From contig NZ_JADYWE010000001.1 of assembly GCF_015864955.1 (NCBI RefSeq), positions 62,001 to 126,000 on the forward strand: a DNA stretch of 64,000 bases. Reading direction: 5' to 3'. Position 1 is the stretch's first letter. The number at the start of each line of letters is the position of its first letter. Of the stretch, positions 33,360 to 43,790 are shown piece by piece. Origin of the DNA: Salinibacterium sp. NK8237 (GTDB taxonomy: Bacteria > Actinomycetota > Actinomycetes > Actinomycetales > Microbacteriaceae). The translations under genes and the position numbers were made by a program. The notes under the pieces are model-generated. The model saw only the letters and a program-made list of their open reading frames with translations, did no database searches and was not told the origin of the DNA.

Positions 33360-35783
33360 GTGCCTGTTCAAGAACCCGTCGCCCGCCAGCCATGGTGTGG
33401 CCCTCGTGCCGCCGAAGTGCAACCCCACACGCTCGATCAGCTGGATGCGTGGTGGCGCGCAGCCAACTACCTCGCTGTTGGCCAGATCTATCTGCTCGAC
33501 AATCCGCTGCTGCGTGAACCTCTCCGCCGCGAGCACACGAAGCCTCGACTCTTGGGGCACTGGGGTACGACGCCCGGCTTGAACTTTGTGTGGGCCCATC
33601 TCAATCGCATCATTCAAGAACGCGACACCGACACTATTTTCGTGGCTGGGCCGGGTCACGGTGGTCCTGCCGTTGTCGCGAGTGCGTACCTCGATGGCAC
33701 CTACAGCGAGACGTACGGCGATATTGATAAGAGTGCGGATGGCATCCGCAAGTTGTTCAGACAGTTTTCGTTCCCGGGTGGCATTCCGAGCCACGCCGCT
33801 CCCGAAACGCCGGGCTCCATCCACGAGGGTGGCGAGCTGGGCTATGCCCTGTCGCATGCCTACGGCGCCGTCTTCGACAACCCCAACCTGCTTGTCGCCG
33901 CGGTCGTCGGCGATGGTGAAGCCGAAACGGGGCCGCTCGCGACGAGCTGGCATTCGAACAAGTTCATTGACCCGGAGCGGGATGGTGTGGTCTTGCCAAT
34001 CCTGCACCTCAATGGCTACAAAATTGCGAACCCGACAGTGCTGGCCCGCATTCCCGAAGACGAACTGTGTGATCTGATGCGCGGGTACGGGCACACACCC
34101 TACGTCGTCTCTGGTGGGTTCGACGGCGAAGATCCTCGTGCTGTGCATGAGCGCATGGCGGCGACGCTTGACGACATCGTCGATCACATCGCTCGGATCA
34201 AAGCGGATGCCGCAGCAGGAACGCTCGAGGGGCGCCCGGCCTGGCCGATGCTCATTCTGCGCACGCCCAAGGGCTGGACGGGCCCGAAAGTGGTCGACGG
34301 GCGCCCTGTTGAAAACAACTGGCGTTCGCACCAGGTGCCGCTCGCGAGCGTGCGCGACACCGAGGAACATCTGCAGCAGCTTGAGGAATGGATGGCCTCG
34401 TACCGCCCAGAGGAACTCTTCGACGAGAGCGGCGCACCGCGTGAGCTGACCACCGCACTCGCTCCTGCGGGAGATCGCCGCATGAGCGCCAACCCCGTTG
34501 CCAACGGTGGATTGCTCCGTGCGCCGTTGCGCCTCCCTGACTTTCGGGAGTACGCCGTCGACGTGCCGAATCCGGGCGAGACCACGAGCTCGGCGACGGG
34601 CGCGCTGGGGGAGTGGCTGCGCGATGTGATTCGCGACAACCCCGACAACTTCCGTATCTTTGGGGCCGATGTGACGGCATCCAATCGTCTGAGTGCTGTC
34701 TTCGACACCACCGATAAACAGTGGGATGCCGAGTACCTCCCCATCGATTCCGATAACCACCTCGCGCGGGCGGGGCGCGTCATGGAGATGCTCAGCGAAC
34801 ACCAGTGCCAAGGCTGGCTGGAGGGCTATCTCCTCACCGGTCGGCACGGGATGTTCAATTCCTATGAGGCGTTCATCCATATCGTCGATTCGATGTTCAA
34901 CCAGCACGCCAAATGGCTTGAGGGCGCTAACGCAATCCCGTGGCGTCGACCAGTGTCATCGCTCAACTATCTGCTGAGTTCGCATGTCTGGCGTCAAGAC
35001 CACAACGGTGCCTCGCACCAAGACCCCGGCTTTCTTGATCTGGTCATGAACAAGAAGCCTGATGTCGTTCGGGCCTACCTCCCGTGCGACGCCAACACGT
35101 TGATCGCCACCTACGACCACTGCTTGCGTTCCGTCAACAAGATCAACGTCGTCATTGCTGGCAAGCACCCCGAGAACAACTGGCTCGACATGCCCGCGGC
35201 GATTGAACACTGCACGCGCGGCATCGGGCTGTTCGAGTGGGCTGGCACCGAAGTCGTCGGCCAGGAACCGGATGTCGTCCTCGCCTGTGCCGGCGACGTT
35301 CCGACCCTAGAAACCTTGGCGGCCGCGCAAATCTTGCGTGAGCGGATCCCCGAGCTGCGCGTGCGGGTCGTCAACGTCATCGACTTGATGCGCCTGCACA
35401 GCGAATCGGAGCATCCGCACGGTCTCAGCGATGCCGAGTATGACGCGATCTTTACGACAGACAAGCCCGTGATTTTTGCCCACCACGGTTATCCGTGGCT
35501 GATTCACCGCCTCACCTATAAGCGGGCGGGGCACGCAAACCTTCACGTGCGCGGCTACAAAGACGAGGGCACGACGACGACACCGTTCGACATGGTGATG
35601 CTCAACGATCTTGACCGCTACCACTTGGTCATTGACGTGCTTGAGCGGGTTCCGGGCCTCACTTCACGGCACGCGGCGTTCTGGCAGGAGATGCATGACA
35701 CGCGACTGCAAGCGCGGCAGTACACGCGAGAACACGGCGAGGACATGCCCGAAGTGGCCGACTGGAAGTGGAACCGGCCGTGA
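33360..35783 (+). CDS. xfp: Phosphoketolase (xylulose-5-P / fructose-6-P)
   Basis: 807 aa from the GTG at 33360 (AGAAGAGAG upstream; the frame is open to 33339). Thiamine-diphosphate enzyme that splits xylulose-5-phosphate (and often fructose-6-phosphate) with phosphate to acetyl-phosphate. Visible family signatures are [43 protein letters not shown], the TPP region [20 protein letters not shown] and [14 protein letters not shown]. It feeds acetyl-phosphate to acetyl-CoA while bypassing pyruvate dehydrogenase. No acetate kinase is adjacent. Confidence 0.95.
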   Translation: MPVQEPVARQPWCGPRAAEVQPHTLDQLDAWWRAANYLAVGQIYLLDNPLLREPLRREHTKPRLLGHWGTTPGLNFVWAHLNRIIQERDTDTIFVAGPGHGGPAVVASAYLDGTYSETYGDIDKSADGIRKLFRQFSFPGGIPSHAAPETPGSIHEGGELGYALSHAYGAVFDNPNLLVAAVVGDGEAETGPLATSWHSNKFIDPERDGVVLPILHLNGYKIANPTVLARIPEDELCDLMRGYGHTPYVVSGGFDGEDPRAVHERMAATLDDIVDHIARIKADAAAGTLEGRPAWPMLILRTPKGWTGPKVVDGRPVENNWRSHQVPLASVRDTEEHLQQLEEWMASYRPEELFDESGAPRELTTALAPAGDRRMSANPVANGGLLRAPLRLPDFREYAVDVPNPGETTSSATGALGEWLRDVIRDNPDNFRIFGADVTASNRLSAVFDTTDKQWDAEYLPIDSDNHLARAGRVMEMLSEHQCQGWLEGYLLTGRHGMFNSYEAFIHIVDSMFNQHAKWLEGANAIPWRRPVSSLNYLLSSHVWRQDHNGASHQDPGFLDLVMNKKPDVVRAYLPCDANTLIATYDHCLRSVNKINVVIAGKHPENNWLDMPAAIEHCTRGIGLFEWAGTEVVGQEPDVVLACAGDVPTLETLAAAQILRERIPELRVRVVNVIDLMRLHSESEHPHGLSDAEYDAIFTTDKPVIFAHHGYPWLIHRLTYKRAGHANLHVRGYKDEGTTTTPFDMVMLNDLDRYHLVIDVLERVPGLTSRHAAFWQEMHDTRLQARQYTREHGEDMPEVADWKWNRP

Positions 35784-35980
35784 CGCGCTTAGCGCAGTGC
35801 TGACAGTCGTATTTGGACGCGATTGTTGACGCTGGCGGCCCGCAAAAAAGTACCTCCCATGGGGTGATGGTGCACGACGTATTTTGTGCTTAGAATGAGC
35901 GTGACATCGCGTTGATGCCCGGCAATCGTGCCCCTTCGGGAGTTCTTCCCTAGGCCGTCAGAAAGATCAGATCCTCCGGT

Positions 35981-36493
35981 ATGAACATCACCGAAATCGC
36001 TATTAACGCACTCGGATTCGCGGGCACCGTTTTCTCCTTCCTAATGTGGGTTCCTCAGGCCCGTATCACCTGGCAGAGCCGCAACGACGCCGTGCGTCTT
36101 GCCGGTATTTCGGAGACCACGCAGTGGCTGTTGGTCTTTGGCTACACCGTCTGGGGCGCTTATGGTTTGATGAGTTCGTCGTTCTGGGTTGCCGCTCCCA
36201 GCGCTGTCGCGATCCCGCTTGCCGTCGCCACGATCGTGGTCATTCGCCGTGGTCGCCGCTTGCCCGATGAGGGGCGTTCCTTCCCGATTTTCTCGAGCAC
36301 GGATGCCGATCCGCTCGTCACCATCAGCGACGGACTGGTGGCGCTCACCGAGTCCATTCCGATCATCCACGCCCACGCTGAGACTCCTGTCGAGGCGGCC
36401 GTTGTCGCGCACGACACGTCGGATGTCTTGGGCGAGCCATTGCCGCACTCCGCGGGCTACACCGCGACAGGCACGATCCCGATTCTCGCTTAG
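35981..36493 (+). CDS. SemiSWEET-like PQ-loop membrane protein
   Basis: 170 aa. The first 95 residues form a three-helix PQ-loop bundle: ALGFAGTVFSFLMWVPQARITW, with Pro-Gln at the end of helix 1, then TQWLLVFGYTVWGAYGLM and VAAPSAVAIPLAVATIVVI. Half-size SWEETs dimerise to carry sugars. Here a polar C-terminal tail of about 70 residues is added. The substrate is unknown. It follows phosphoketolase by about 200 nt but probably has its own promoter. Confidence 0.75.
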   Translation: MNITEIAINALGFAGTVFSFLMWVPQARITWQSRNDAVRLAGISETTQWLLVFGYTVWGAYGLMSSSFWVAAPSAVAIPLAVATIVVIRRGRRLPDEGRSFPIFSSTDADPLVTISDGLVALTESIPIIHAHAETPVEAAVVAHDTSDVLGEPLPHSAGYTATGTIPILA

Positions 36494-36579
36494 CGAGGCG
36501 GCGCTCATTTAACAGGGTGGTGCTCACCTAGAGCGTTGGCGATGTCGCGCCGGCTTCAGCGAGTCGGCCGTCGCGACGC

Positions 36580-37839
36580 TTAGGCCTCTTCGGCGATGTG
36601 TGGTTCGCCAGGTCGGTCTTGGGCATCATCCCCGGTGCTGCTCGCGTGCAGCTGGGCGGCGTCTCCGCGCAACGCCATCGCGATGACCGGGAAGATCAGC
36701 ACGGATAGTAGACCGGCTCCGACGAGAGCGGCGGCGATACCAGAGTCGATGTATTCGCTATCGACGCCGATTGCGGTGACGGCGACGATGATGGGCAACC
36801 CTGTGGCGCCGAGAAGGCCCAGCGCGGCGCGTTCGCGGGTGCTCGCGCCTTTCTGTGCGGCGAACATCGAGGGTACGCCGCGCAGAACGAGCAGAAGTAC
36901 GAGGAAGACGGGAACGAGTGCCGCCACGCTCAAGTCTGAGGTGAGAGCGCTGAGCTCGAACGAAACTCCCGTGTTGATGTAAAAGATCGGAACAAGGAAT
37001 CCGAAGGCGATGGCATCCAACTTGGAGTCGACCATCGCGCGGTCGCGTTCGGGAGCTTGGCGCATCATGACCTGCCAGAGCAAACCGGCGACGAATGCAC
37101 CGAGGAGCATATCTAGGTCGAGAACGATGCTCAGCACGACAAGCGCAGCGACGATGAAGATCACAAGCCGGATCGCGAACTGACCTGAGGTGTGCAGGGT
37201 CGTTGTCACGAGGCGGTGGAGCGAGTTGTGTTCGATGCGGGCCGCGAGGAAAAGCAGCGTCATCGCAATCAGGATGAATATACCCAACACGATCGTGGAG
37301 ACTCCGAGTGAGCTGGCTCCGAGAAAAATGGAGATGGCAATCAGCGGCCCAAATTCGCCGACGGTACCGAGCGCGACTGCGGAATTGCCGAAGCGGGTTG
37401 GTAGTTCTCCGGCGTCACGCAGGATGGGCATGATCGCTCCGAGTGCCGTCGAACAGAGCGCGATCCCGATGACGACGGCGCCAAAGCCTGGCTCGATGAG
37501 ATAACCGATCGCCACTCCTGCGACCAGCCCAATGAGCCACCCGAGTGATGCGCGTCGACCATTCCGGCCGCGGATAGCGCTCAGTCGGATTTCGTTTCCG
37601 GCCATAAAGAACAGCATTGCCAAGCCGAAGTCGGAGAGCTGCTCGACGAACTCGGATTCGCCAACCCAACCAAGAACACTTGGCCCGATCAGGATGCCGA
37701 GAAGGAGCTCGAAAACGACGATCGAGATGCGGACTAGGGGAGAGAGTGCGCGTGCCAGCAGCGGTGCCATGACAGCCAGGATCGGGATGAGTACGAGACC
37801 CCAGTTGGCAGCTTCCACGGCTTCTTCGGTGCTATCCAT
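36580..37839 (-). CDS. CPA2-type cation:proton antiporter
   Basis: 419 aa with about 12 helices. The sequence ILIGPSVLGWVGESEFVEQLSDFGLAMLFFMAGNEI is the KefB/Na+-H+ exchanger entry. Later, NSAVALGTVGEFGPLIAISI and DLDMLLGAFVAGLLWQ hold the membrane acidic residues expected for this family. There is no C-terminal TrkA domain, unlike Kef. It is the second gene of a pair; its start overlaps the hydrolase stop by 8 nt. Confidence 0.87.
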   Translation of the reverse strand: MDSTEEAVEAANWGLVLIPILAVMAPLLARALSPLVRISIVVFELLLGILIGPSVLGWVGESEFVEQLSDFGLAMLFFMAGNEIRLSAIRGRNGRRASLGWLIGLVAGVAIGYLIEPGFGAVVIGIALCSTALGAIMPILRDAGELPTRFGNSAVALGTVGEFGPLIAISIFLGASSLGVSTIVLGIFILIAMTLLFLAARIEHNSLHRLVTTTLHTSGQFAIRLVIFIVAALVVLSIVLDLDMLLGAFVAGLLWQVMMRQAPERDRAMVDSKLDAIAFGFLVPIFYINTGVSFELSALTSDLSVAALVPVFLVLLLVLRGVPSMFAAQKGASTRERAALGLLGATGLPIIVAVTAIGVDSEYIDSGIAAALVGAGLLSVLIFPVIAMALRGDAAQLHASSTGDDAQDRPGEPHIAEEA

Positions 37840-38659
37840 TGTTCACAAAACTATTCACTTCGGCGGCGATCACGTCTCGCACCACTGAGGTGTCGAGGGT
37901 CGCGATACCGTCTCCGGCTTGCACTCCGTAGTCTCCGAAGCTGGCGTGGTTGGCACCATCGATGGGAAAGAAGGTGGTGGATGTCGGCAACAGGTCGGCG
38001 GCATCCATGATCTTCTCGGGCGTGCTCAAGAGGTCATTGCTTCCGCTGAGGCTCAAGACGCGAATGTCGACTTCGGAAAGATCGTTGGCACAGTAGCTGC
38101 CGAAAAGCACGAGTCCGCTGACGTCGGGCTGCTCGGCGTATTGGCAGGCGCGAACGCCGCCCAGGGAATGCCCTCCGACGATCCAGTCATCAACGTCGGG
38201 CGCCGCATCCGTAAAGGTGTCAAGCGATCGTTGGTCGAAAAATGCCAGATTCAGGATGGGCTTCGTCACGACAACGGTGAGCCCTGATTCGGCCACCGCT
38301 CCGGAGAGCTTATAGAGGTAGGCATCTGCGCTGACTTTTGCACCCGGGATGAACACGAGACCTTCGCCTGAAGCGTCACCGGTAGGAGTGAGAACGAAGG
38401 AGTTTTGGTTTTCGGTGATGGTTACGGCCGGGTTTGTTCGCGCGCTCTCCAGTGCATCAGGCTCTGCCTGCATCACCCCCACATTCGCCCACACGAGCAT
38501 TCCGGCCACGAGCAGAACAACGATCGCGGCGAGTGAGATGAAAATCGTGCGCGCGACGCGTCGAGTTCGCCGAGGACCTGGAGTTGAGTTCGGTGATGTT
38601 GGCTCCGCTGGCGCAATCGACTCGGTCGGGTCAGCGGGAGACGAATCAGCAGCGTGCAT
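37832..38659 (-). CDS. Membrane-anchored alpha/beta hydrolase
   Basis: 275 aa. A Pro/Ser/Thr-rich cytoplasmic stretch is followed by one transmembrane helix (about 38-60) and an outward hydrolase domain. The nucleophile is in VGGHSLGGVRACQ, the acid in LSGSNDLLS and the base His in DGANHASFG. These fit the PF12695 hydrolase group. It overlaps and is translated with the antiporter gene. Confidence 0.82.
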   Translation of the reverse strand: MHAADSSPADPTESIAPAEPTSPNSTPGPRRTRRVARTIFISLAAIVVLLVAGMLVWANVGVMQAEPDALESARTNPAVTITENQNSFVLTPTGDASGEGLVFIPGAKVSADAYLYKLSGAVAESGLTVVVTKPILNLAFFDQRSLDTFTDAAPDVDDWIVGGHSLGGVRACQYAEQPDVSGLVLFGSYCANDLSEVDIRVLSLSGSNDLLSTPEKIMDAADLLPTSTTFFPIDGANHASFGDYGVQAGDGIATLDTSVVRDVIAAEVNSFVNNG

Positions 38660-38792
38660 TGCCCCAGTCTAGGGAGTGGCAGGTCGCGCGCGCACTGAAG
38701 GGCCACCTGAGAATCGTGGTCGCTTCGTGCTGTAGGCCCGCTAACTCGCTCACTCAGGAATATCCACGCCTGGGGAGCGTTGAATAGGAGTG

Positions 38793-39842
38793 ATGACTAC
38801 ACCACTTCGCCTTTCTGTTCTTGATCTCATTCCTGTTCGCAGCAACCAGACTTCGGCCGACGCACTGGCGGCGACAACCGCGCTCGCGCAGCGCGCCGAC
38901 GACCTTGGTTTCTCGCGATACTGGGTTGCCGAGCATCACAATATGAAGGCAGTGGCATCCACGAACCCTGCGGTGCTGATCGGTATTCTCGCCGCCCAGA
39001 CGAAGCGAATTCGCGTCGGTTCTGGGGGAGTGATGCTTCCCAACCACGCGCCCCTCGTCGTAGCGGAGCAGTTTGCGATCCTTGAAGCAGCATTTCCGGG
39101 CCGCATCGACCTCGGCATCGGTCGCGCTCCCGGCAGCGACCCTGTGATCACCTCATATTTGCGGATGACCGGCACCACTAGCGATGTCGACGCGTTCCCG
39201 CGCAACGTGGCCGACATCCGCAGCCTCATGAATCCCGACGGCGCCACTTTGCAGCTGCAGCAGGGCCGCAGCTACGAACTCACGGCAACGCCGAACGCGG
39301 CATCCGTCGCGGATCTTTGGCTTCTCGGCTCAAGCGACTACTCGGCCCGTCTAGCCGCAGCTCAGGGCATGCCGTACGTTTTTGCCCACCACTTCTCGGG
39401 CGAAGGAACCGCGCGCATTCTGGGGCTCTACCGCGACAACTTTGTGCCGTCAGACTTGCTGAAGGCCCCCAAGACGTTCCTCACCTTAAACGTGGCTGTC
39501 GCCGAAACGGCGGCGGATGCTCGTGCCGCAGCCTTGCCCCAACTTCAGCAAATGGCGCGCCTCCTCAGCGGCATGCCGCTCGGCCCGCTCTCGACCATCG
39601 AAGAAGCTGCCTCGACAGAGCTCGCCGCGCCGCAACAACAAATGGTGGATGATATGGCTCAGCGTTGGGTAATCGACGAACCGGTCGCGGCAGCGCAACG
39701 CATCCGGTCGCTCGCCACTCGTTTCGGCGTAGACGAAGTAATGGTCGTGCCTGGGCTGTCGGCACACAACGCGGATGCGGCGAACACTTCGCCCGTGCGC
39801 GTGCGCGCTCTCGAACTGCTCGCGGAGCAGTTGCTCGTCTAA
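38793..39842 (+). CDS. Luciferase-like (LLM) flavin monooxygenase
   Basis: 349 aa (ATG 38793; GTG 38790 is immediately in front, with AGGAG at 38786). The TIM-barrel family hallmarks are present: LSVLDLIPVRS near the start, RYWVAEHHNMKAVASTNPAV, IRVGSGGVMLPNHAPLVVAEQFA and FPGRIDLGIGRAPG. It would use reduced flavin (FMNH2 or F420H2) supplied by a reductase. The substrate is not predictable. Confidence 0.9.
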   Translation: MTTPLRLSVLDLIPVRSNQTSADALAATTALAQRADDLGFSRYWVAEHHNMKAVASTNPAVLIGILAAQTKRIRVGSGGVMLPNHAPLVVAEQFAILEAAFPGRIDLGIGRAPGSDPVITSYLRMTGTTSDVDAFPRNVADIRSLMNPDGATLQLQQGRSYELTATPNAASVADLWLLGSSDYSARLAAAQGMPYVFAHHFSGEGTARILGLYRDNFVPSDLLKAPKTFLTLNVAVAETAADARAAALPQLQQMARLLSGMPLGPLSTIEEAASTELAAPQQQMVDDMAQRWVIDEPVAAAQRIRSLATRFGVDEVMVVPGLSAHNADAANTSPVRVRALELLAEQLLV

Positions 39843-39881
39843 TTCGCGCTAGGACGAGGAGCATTTGTCGTGCTCGCGCGG

Positions 39882-40982
39882 CTATTTAATTTGAGATGCA
39901 TTCGCACGCAACTTCAGCTCGCGCACACCGTCGCGTTCGCGCACTTCGATGTGCGAACTATGAGACGAGACAAACTCGCTGAAGGTCTTAAATTTCAGTG
40001 CGGCTTCGTTGAACGACGGGTCGATTCTCAACATCTGATTCTTCACTCCCGAGCTGTTGAGCCACTCTGAATCTTCTTTTTGCTGAACGAGTCGCATGGC
40101 CCTCACCAGCATCTTGAAGGGTCGCATTCCGTTCGCAGGAGAGTCTTTATCTGACTGTGTGGTTTGCTTGGCGACCGCAGCGGTCTTCTTTGCCGATCCC
40201 GCTTTCATCGCATTGGCTTGTGGGGTGGCCGGCGACTTCTTGGGCCCCGCGGCCTTGGGGGTTTTCGAAGCCACAATCGTCGTGAGCTTCGGTGCAGGTG
40301 CAGGCGCAGGCGTAGCGGCGGCTGCAGGTGCATCTGCCGATTTCGGTGACTTTATTACCGAGGTCGGCTGTGTAGTTGCGGCTGTCTGTTGAAGCGATGG
40401 TGGCGTGCCGAACTCGACACCGGGAAGCGAATCGTAGTCCGCGAACTTGTCACAGGATGAAGTGAGCGCATCGCTAGTGCCCCCGGCAACGCCGATGCCG
40501 ATGACGTACCGGCCGAGCGTCTTGGCGCGTTGGGCAAGCGCTACATAGTCCGAATCCCCAGCGACAATAACGACATGCGTGATGTCAGGTAGTCGGAACA
40601 TGTCTTCCATCGCATCAACGGAGAGGCGGATGTCGGCACCGTTTTTCATCTGCGCGGTAAGGGGAAAGAGCTGCACGAGCTCCACGGCGCGATTGATGAG
40701 CTGCTTCTGGTAACTGGAGTTGACCGGCACCGACCAGTCGGCGTAGGCGCGGCTGAAAGCCACCGTTCCAAACGAAGAGGCGTAGTCGAGGATAGCTTCG
40801 ACATCCACAGTGGCTTCGATGAGTTTGTTGCCAATCACGCTCGTCGTCACGCGATTCGAATTGTGAAACCGAGCCTTGTCCTTTAGAAACTGCCCGTTGC
40901 CATGAATTTGGTTGTAACGAGAGATCACAATGTTGTCGAAATCGATGTACACGGCCACGCGGCCTTCGGTGGCGGTTGCCAT
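39882..40982 (-). CDS. NYN-domain ribonuclease-like protein with C-terminal OST-HTH/LOTUS domain
   Basis: 366 aa from the ATG at 40982 (GAGGAG upstream); the ATG at 41033 also has a good ribosome site. The N-terminal NYN/LabA nuclease fold starts RVAVYIDFDNIVISRYNQ, continues with NGADIRLSVDAMEDM and VVIVAGDSDYVALAQRAK (acidic catalytic residues in IDFDN, GADI and GDSD), and runs to about residue 160. A long Ala/Pro/Lys/Thr linker leads to a LOTUS domain, FKMLVRAMRLVQQKEDSEWL through ELKLRANASQIK, which can bind G-quadruplex or structured RNA in other organisms. Confidence 0.85.
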   Translation of the reverse strand: MATATEGRVAVYIDFDNIVISRYNQIHGNGQFLKDKARFHNSNRVTTSVIGNKLIEATVDVEAILDYASSFGTVAFSRAYADWSVPVNSSYQKQLINRAVELVQLFPLTAQMKNGADIRLSVDAMEDMFRLPDITHVVIVAGDSDYVALAQRAKTLGRYVIGIGVAGGTSDALTSSCDKFADYDSLPGVEFGTPPSLQQTAATTQPTSVIKSPKSADAPAAAATPAPAPAPKLTTIVASKTPKAAGPKKSPATPQANAMKAGSAKKTAAVAKQTTQSDKDSPANGMRPFKMLVRAMRLVQQKEDSEWLNSSGVKNQMLRIDPSFNEAALKFKTFSEFVSSHSSHIEVRERDGVRELKLRANASQIK

Positions 40983-41126
40983 GTGGTCTCCTCGGGAAAA
41001 GTTCTTCTCAGTCTTATCGTGAGCCTCGCTCATGACAATCCCCTTTTCCGGGGTGATCGGCGGAAAGACTCCAGCCCTTTCGCTCGGTAACATTGAGGTC
41101 GACACCGCAAGAGTAGGGAACCTCAC

Positions 41127-41651
41127 GTGACGTATAGTGCTATTCGAGTTCGCGCAACTCCGGGCACACCTGGTTCTGGTCGAGTGGGTGTTGCCGCAAT
41201 CGTGTGTGGTGTCGCGGTGGCGGGTTGGGTTTCGTTCGGACGTCATCTATTCGGCATCGGCGGCGATCTCACCATCATCTACGCGACGACGTTGGGTGTC
41301 CTTTTCGGTGTGCTGCTGGTCCTCATTGGGCTAGCGATGCGGCGCACCGAACTCCGCGGTTTTGAGACGCGGCCTCTCACTCACACGATGCTCATCGCAT
41401 CCGGCGTGTGTGCCTTTCTGCTCGGGTTGACGATACCTGATTCCACGCCGATCGGTCTGCAGACCATCATCAGCGGCCCCAATGAGCCCGCTCTCGGTAT
41501 TGCGATCGGTATCGCAAACCCGCTGGGGGTTGTTGGCATCGCAACGGCCATCATCGCTTTGGTGCTCGCGGTCAAGGATTCACGCGGTCGGGTCACTCTC
41601 GTGGAGAGCTGGGGCGACGACGAAGCGTTAGCCGAACCGCAGATCAGTTAG
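41127..41651 (+). CDS. Four-helix membrane protein of unknown function
   Basis: 174 aa from the GTG at 41127. Hydrophobic segments lie at about 21-37, 50-70, 85-101 and 121-147. The sequence is Gly/Ile-rich (EPALGIAIGIANPLGVVGIATAI), followed by a soluble acidic tail. No family is recognised. It is divergent from the NYN-LOTUS gene and convergent with the flavin reductase. Confidence 0.6.
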   Translation: MTYSAIRVRATPGTPGSGRVGVAAIVCGVAVAGWVSFGRHLFGIGGDLTIIYATTLGVLFGVLLVLIGLAMRRTELRGFETRPLTHTMLIASGVCAFLLGLTIPDSTPIGLQTIISGPNEPALGIAIGIANPLGVVGIATAIIALVLAVKDSRGRVTLVESWGDDEALAEPQIS

Positions 41652-41658
41652 CGATGCC

Positions 41659-42165
41659 TCAGTCGAGGTGGGAATGATCTCCTAGGCGGTGCCACGCCCG
41701 ATTGTGGTGAACCAGTGGGGGAGTGAGATCGGCCTCTGGGGTGATGTGCGCGTCTTGCGCGAGCACGAGAATGAGCGATGCGGATTCGGTATCGAGTTGG
41801 TCGATACGCTTGCCGAGGATTCGTGCAGGAGCACTCGGAAAGTAGGGTTCGCCCGTGGGCAGGCGTTCCCACAGTCCGCGGTCGGCAAACCGGTCAACCC
41901 CGCTCGTGGCGCACAGCTGCGCAAGAGCGAGTTGTTCGCTTCCGAGAAAGTGGATGACGTACGAGGTCGCCGCGCGAATACCGGGCGCTGTGGATGCGCG
42001 GTGTCCGATCGAGAACGCCAGTAGTGGGGGCTCGGCACTCACCGAGACCACCGACGTCACCGTCAGCGCAACGGGGCCGAGCGGCGATTCCGCCGTGACA
42101 ACAGCGACTCCACCGGGGTAGTGGCGGAATGCGCTGGAAAATTCCGCGACGCTGATTCCTGACAT
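41659..42165 (-). CDS. Flavin reductase (FMN-binding split-barrel)
   Basis: 168 aa from the ATG at 42165 (GAGGAG upstream); the ATG at 42243 is an alternative. The family core is FSSAFRHYPGGVAVVTAESP, ALTVTSVVSVSAEPPLLAFSI and FLGSEQLALAQLCATSGVDRFAD. It supplies reduced FMN, most likely to the divergent monooxygenase at 42388, together making a two-component flavin-dependent oxygenase. The stop is 7 nt from that of the convergent membrane gene. Confidence 0.87.
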   Translation of the reverse strand: MSGISVAEFSSAFRHYPGGVAVVTAESPLGPVALTVTSVVSVSAEPPLLAFSIGHRASTAPGIRAATSYVIHFLGSEQLALAQLCATSGVDRFADRGLWERLPTGEPYFPSAPARILGKRIDQLDTESASLILVLAQDAHITPEADLTPPLVHHNRAWHRLGDHSHLD

Positions 42166-42387
42166 CGTCTCCTCGACGTCGATCTCGTGGTGGGCAAGGC
42201 TCTGGCTAGCGGCGGCCGGTGGTTTTTCCTTTGTTGTCTGCATCTGTCCATCCAATGTTTCGGGGATGCGGACAAGCGTGCACCCCCGCACGCGACGAAG
42301 CGAGAATATGTCGATATGTGTCCTTCTGTTTCGCCGATTGTTTCGCCATGACGTGCGGAGGTGACGGCTGCGGCGCACCATAAGGGC

Positions 42388-43752
42388 ATGCCTAGACAAA
42401 TTCGCTTCAACGCCTTTGATATGAACTGCGTCGCTCACCAGTCCTCCGGAATGTGGCGCCATCCCGACGACCAATCGTGGCGCTACAAAGACCTCAATTA
42501 CTGGACCGAACTCGCAAAGCTGCTTGAAAAGGGAACCTTCGACGGCATCTTCATTGCAGATGTCCTCGGCACCTATGACGTCTACGCCGGCTCGAACGAG
42601 GCCGCGATCCGCCACGGCGCTCAGGTCCCGGTGAACGATCCGCTGTTGCTCGTCTCGGCCATGGCGCATGTCACCGAGAACCTCGGATTCGGCATCACGG
42701 CGGGAACCGCCTACGAACATCCGTACCCATTCGCTCGGCGGATGTCGACGCTTGATCACCTCACAAAGGGCAGGGTCGGCTGGAACGTTGTCACGGGCTA
42801 TCTCCCCTCGGCTGCTCGCAACATGGGCAACGACGATCAGCTCGAACACGACGATCGTTACGACCACGCTGACGAATACCTTGAGGTGCTCTACAAACTG
42901 TGGGAGGGGTCGTGGGAAGACGATGCGGTTATCCGTGACCGGGAGTCCGGTGTGTTCACTGACCCGAGCAAGGTGCACGACATCGAGCACAAGGGCAAAC
43001 ACTTCACGGTTCCCGGCATCCACTTGTCAGAACCGTCGGTGCAGCGAACACCGGTCATTTACCAAGCCGGTGCTTCGCCACGAGGAATCCAGTTCGCCGC
43101 AGGCAACGCGGAAGCGATCTTTGTTGCGGCATCGACCAAGGCGGGGCTCAAGGCAACGGTTGCTCGCATCCGGGATGCTCTCGAAGAGGCGGGGCGCGAT
43201 CGCTACTCAGCGCGCATCTACACGCTTCTGACGATTATCACGGATGAGACAACGGAGAAAGCTCACGCGAAGTATGCCGACTACTTGAGCTACGCCAGCG
43301 AAGAAGGTGCGTTGGTGTTCATGTCGGGATGGATGGGCATCGACCTCTCGCAGTACGACCTCGATGAACCCATCGGCAATGTCAAGAGCAATGCAATCCA
43401 GTCGACGGTGGCGAACTTTCAGCAGGCCAATGACGACGGCAGCGAGTGGAAGGTTCGGGACATCGCTCGGCTCGGTGCGATTGGTGGCCTGGGGCCGTTC
43501 ATTATCGGCTCTGGCGAAGAGATCGCCGATGAGCTCGAGGCGTGGGTGGCAGAGACGGATGTCGACGGCTTCAACCTCGCTTACGCGATCACGCCGGGCA
43601 CGTTTGAGGATGTCGTCGAGCACGTCATTCCTGTGCTTCGGGCGCGCGGAACCTATCCCGAGGAATATGTGGAAGGCACGCTGCGCCACAAGCTGCACGG
43701 GCGTGGCAACAGGCTCCCGGCGGAGCATGCGGGCGCTCGCTATCGGCGTTAG
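42388..43752 (+). CDS. NtaA/SnaA/DszA-type flavin-dependent monooxygenase
   Basis: 454 aa from the ATG at 42388. The subfamily marks are RQIRFNAFDMNCVAHQSSG, KGTFDGIFIADVLGTYDVY, HPYPFARRMSTLDHLTKGRVGWNVVTGYL and YQAGASPRGIQFAAGNAEAIF. Enzymes of this group oxidise nitrilotriacetate, pristinamycin precursors or dibenzothiophene sulfone using FMNH2 from a separate reductase, here encoded divergently. The true substrate is unknown. Confidence 0.9.
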   Translation: MPRQIRFNAFDMNCVAHQSSGMWRHPDDQSWRYKDLNYWTELAKLLEKGTFDGIFIADVLGTYDVYAGSNEAAIRHGAQVPVNDPLLLVSAMAHVTENLGFGITAGTAYEHPYPFARRMSTLDHLTKGRVGWNVVTGYLPSAARNMGNDDQLEHDDRYDHADEYLEVLYKLWEGSWEDDAVIRDRESGVFTDPSKVHDIEHKGKHFTVPGIHLSEPSVQRTPVIYQAGASPRGIQFAAGNAEAIFVAASTKAGLKATVARIRDALEEAGRDRYSARIYTLLTIITDETTEKAHAKYADYLSYASEEGALVFMSGWMGIDLSQYDLDEPIGNVKSNAIQSTVANFQQANDDGSEWKVRDIARLGAIGGLGPFIIGSGEEIADELEAWVAETDVDGFNLAYAITPGTFEDVVEHVIPVLRARGTYPEEYVEGTLRHKLHGRGNRLPAEHAGARYRR

Positions 43753-43790
43753 GAGTCACCTGCCGTGACTAGTGCACCGCGAACCCGCGT

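Noticed and set aside
33102..34907. 601-aa reading frame on the minus strand
   Set aside because: It lies wholly opposite the phosphoketolase gene, which has full family motifs. Open antisense frames are common in high-GC DNA with strong third-position bias, and the translated sequence shows no domain.
41659..43023. 454-aa minus-strand frame that would extend the flavin reductase N-terminus
   Set aside because: The extension runs through the intergenic region and antisense to the NtaA-like monooxygenase. The flavin reductase fold starts only near 42165, where a GAGGAG ribosome site is present.
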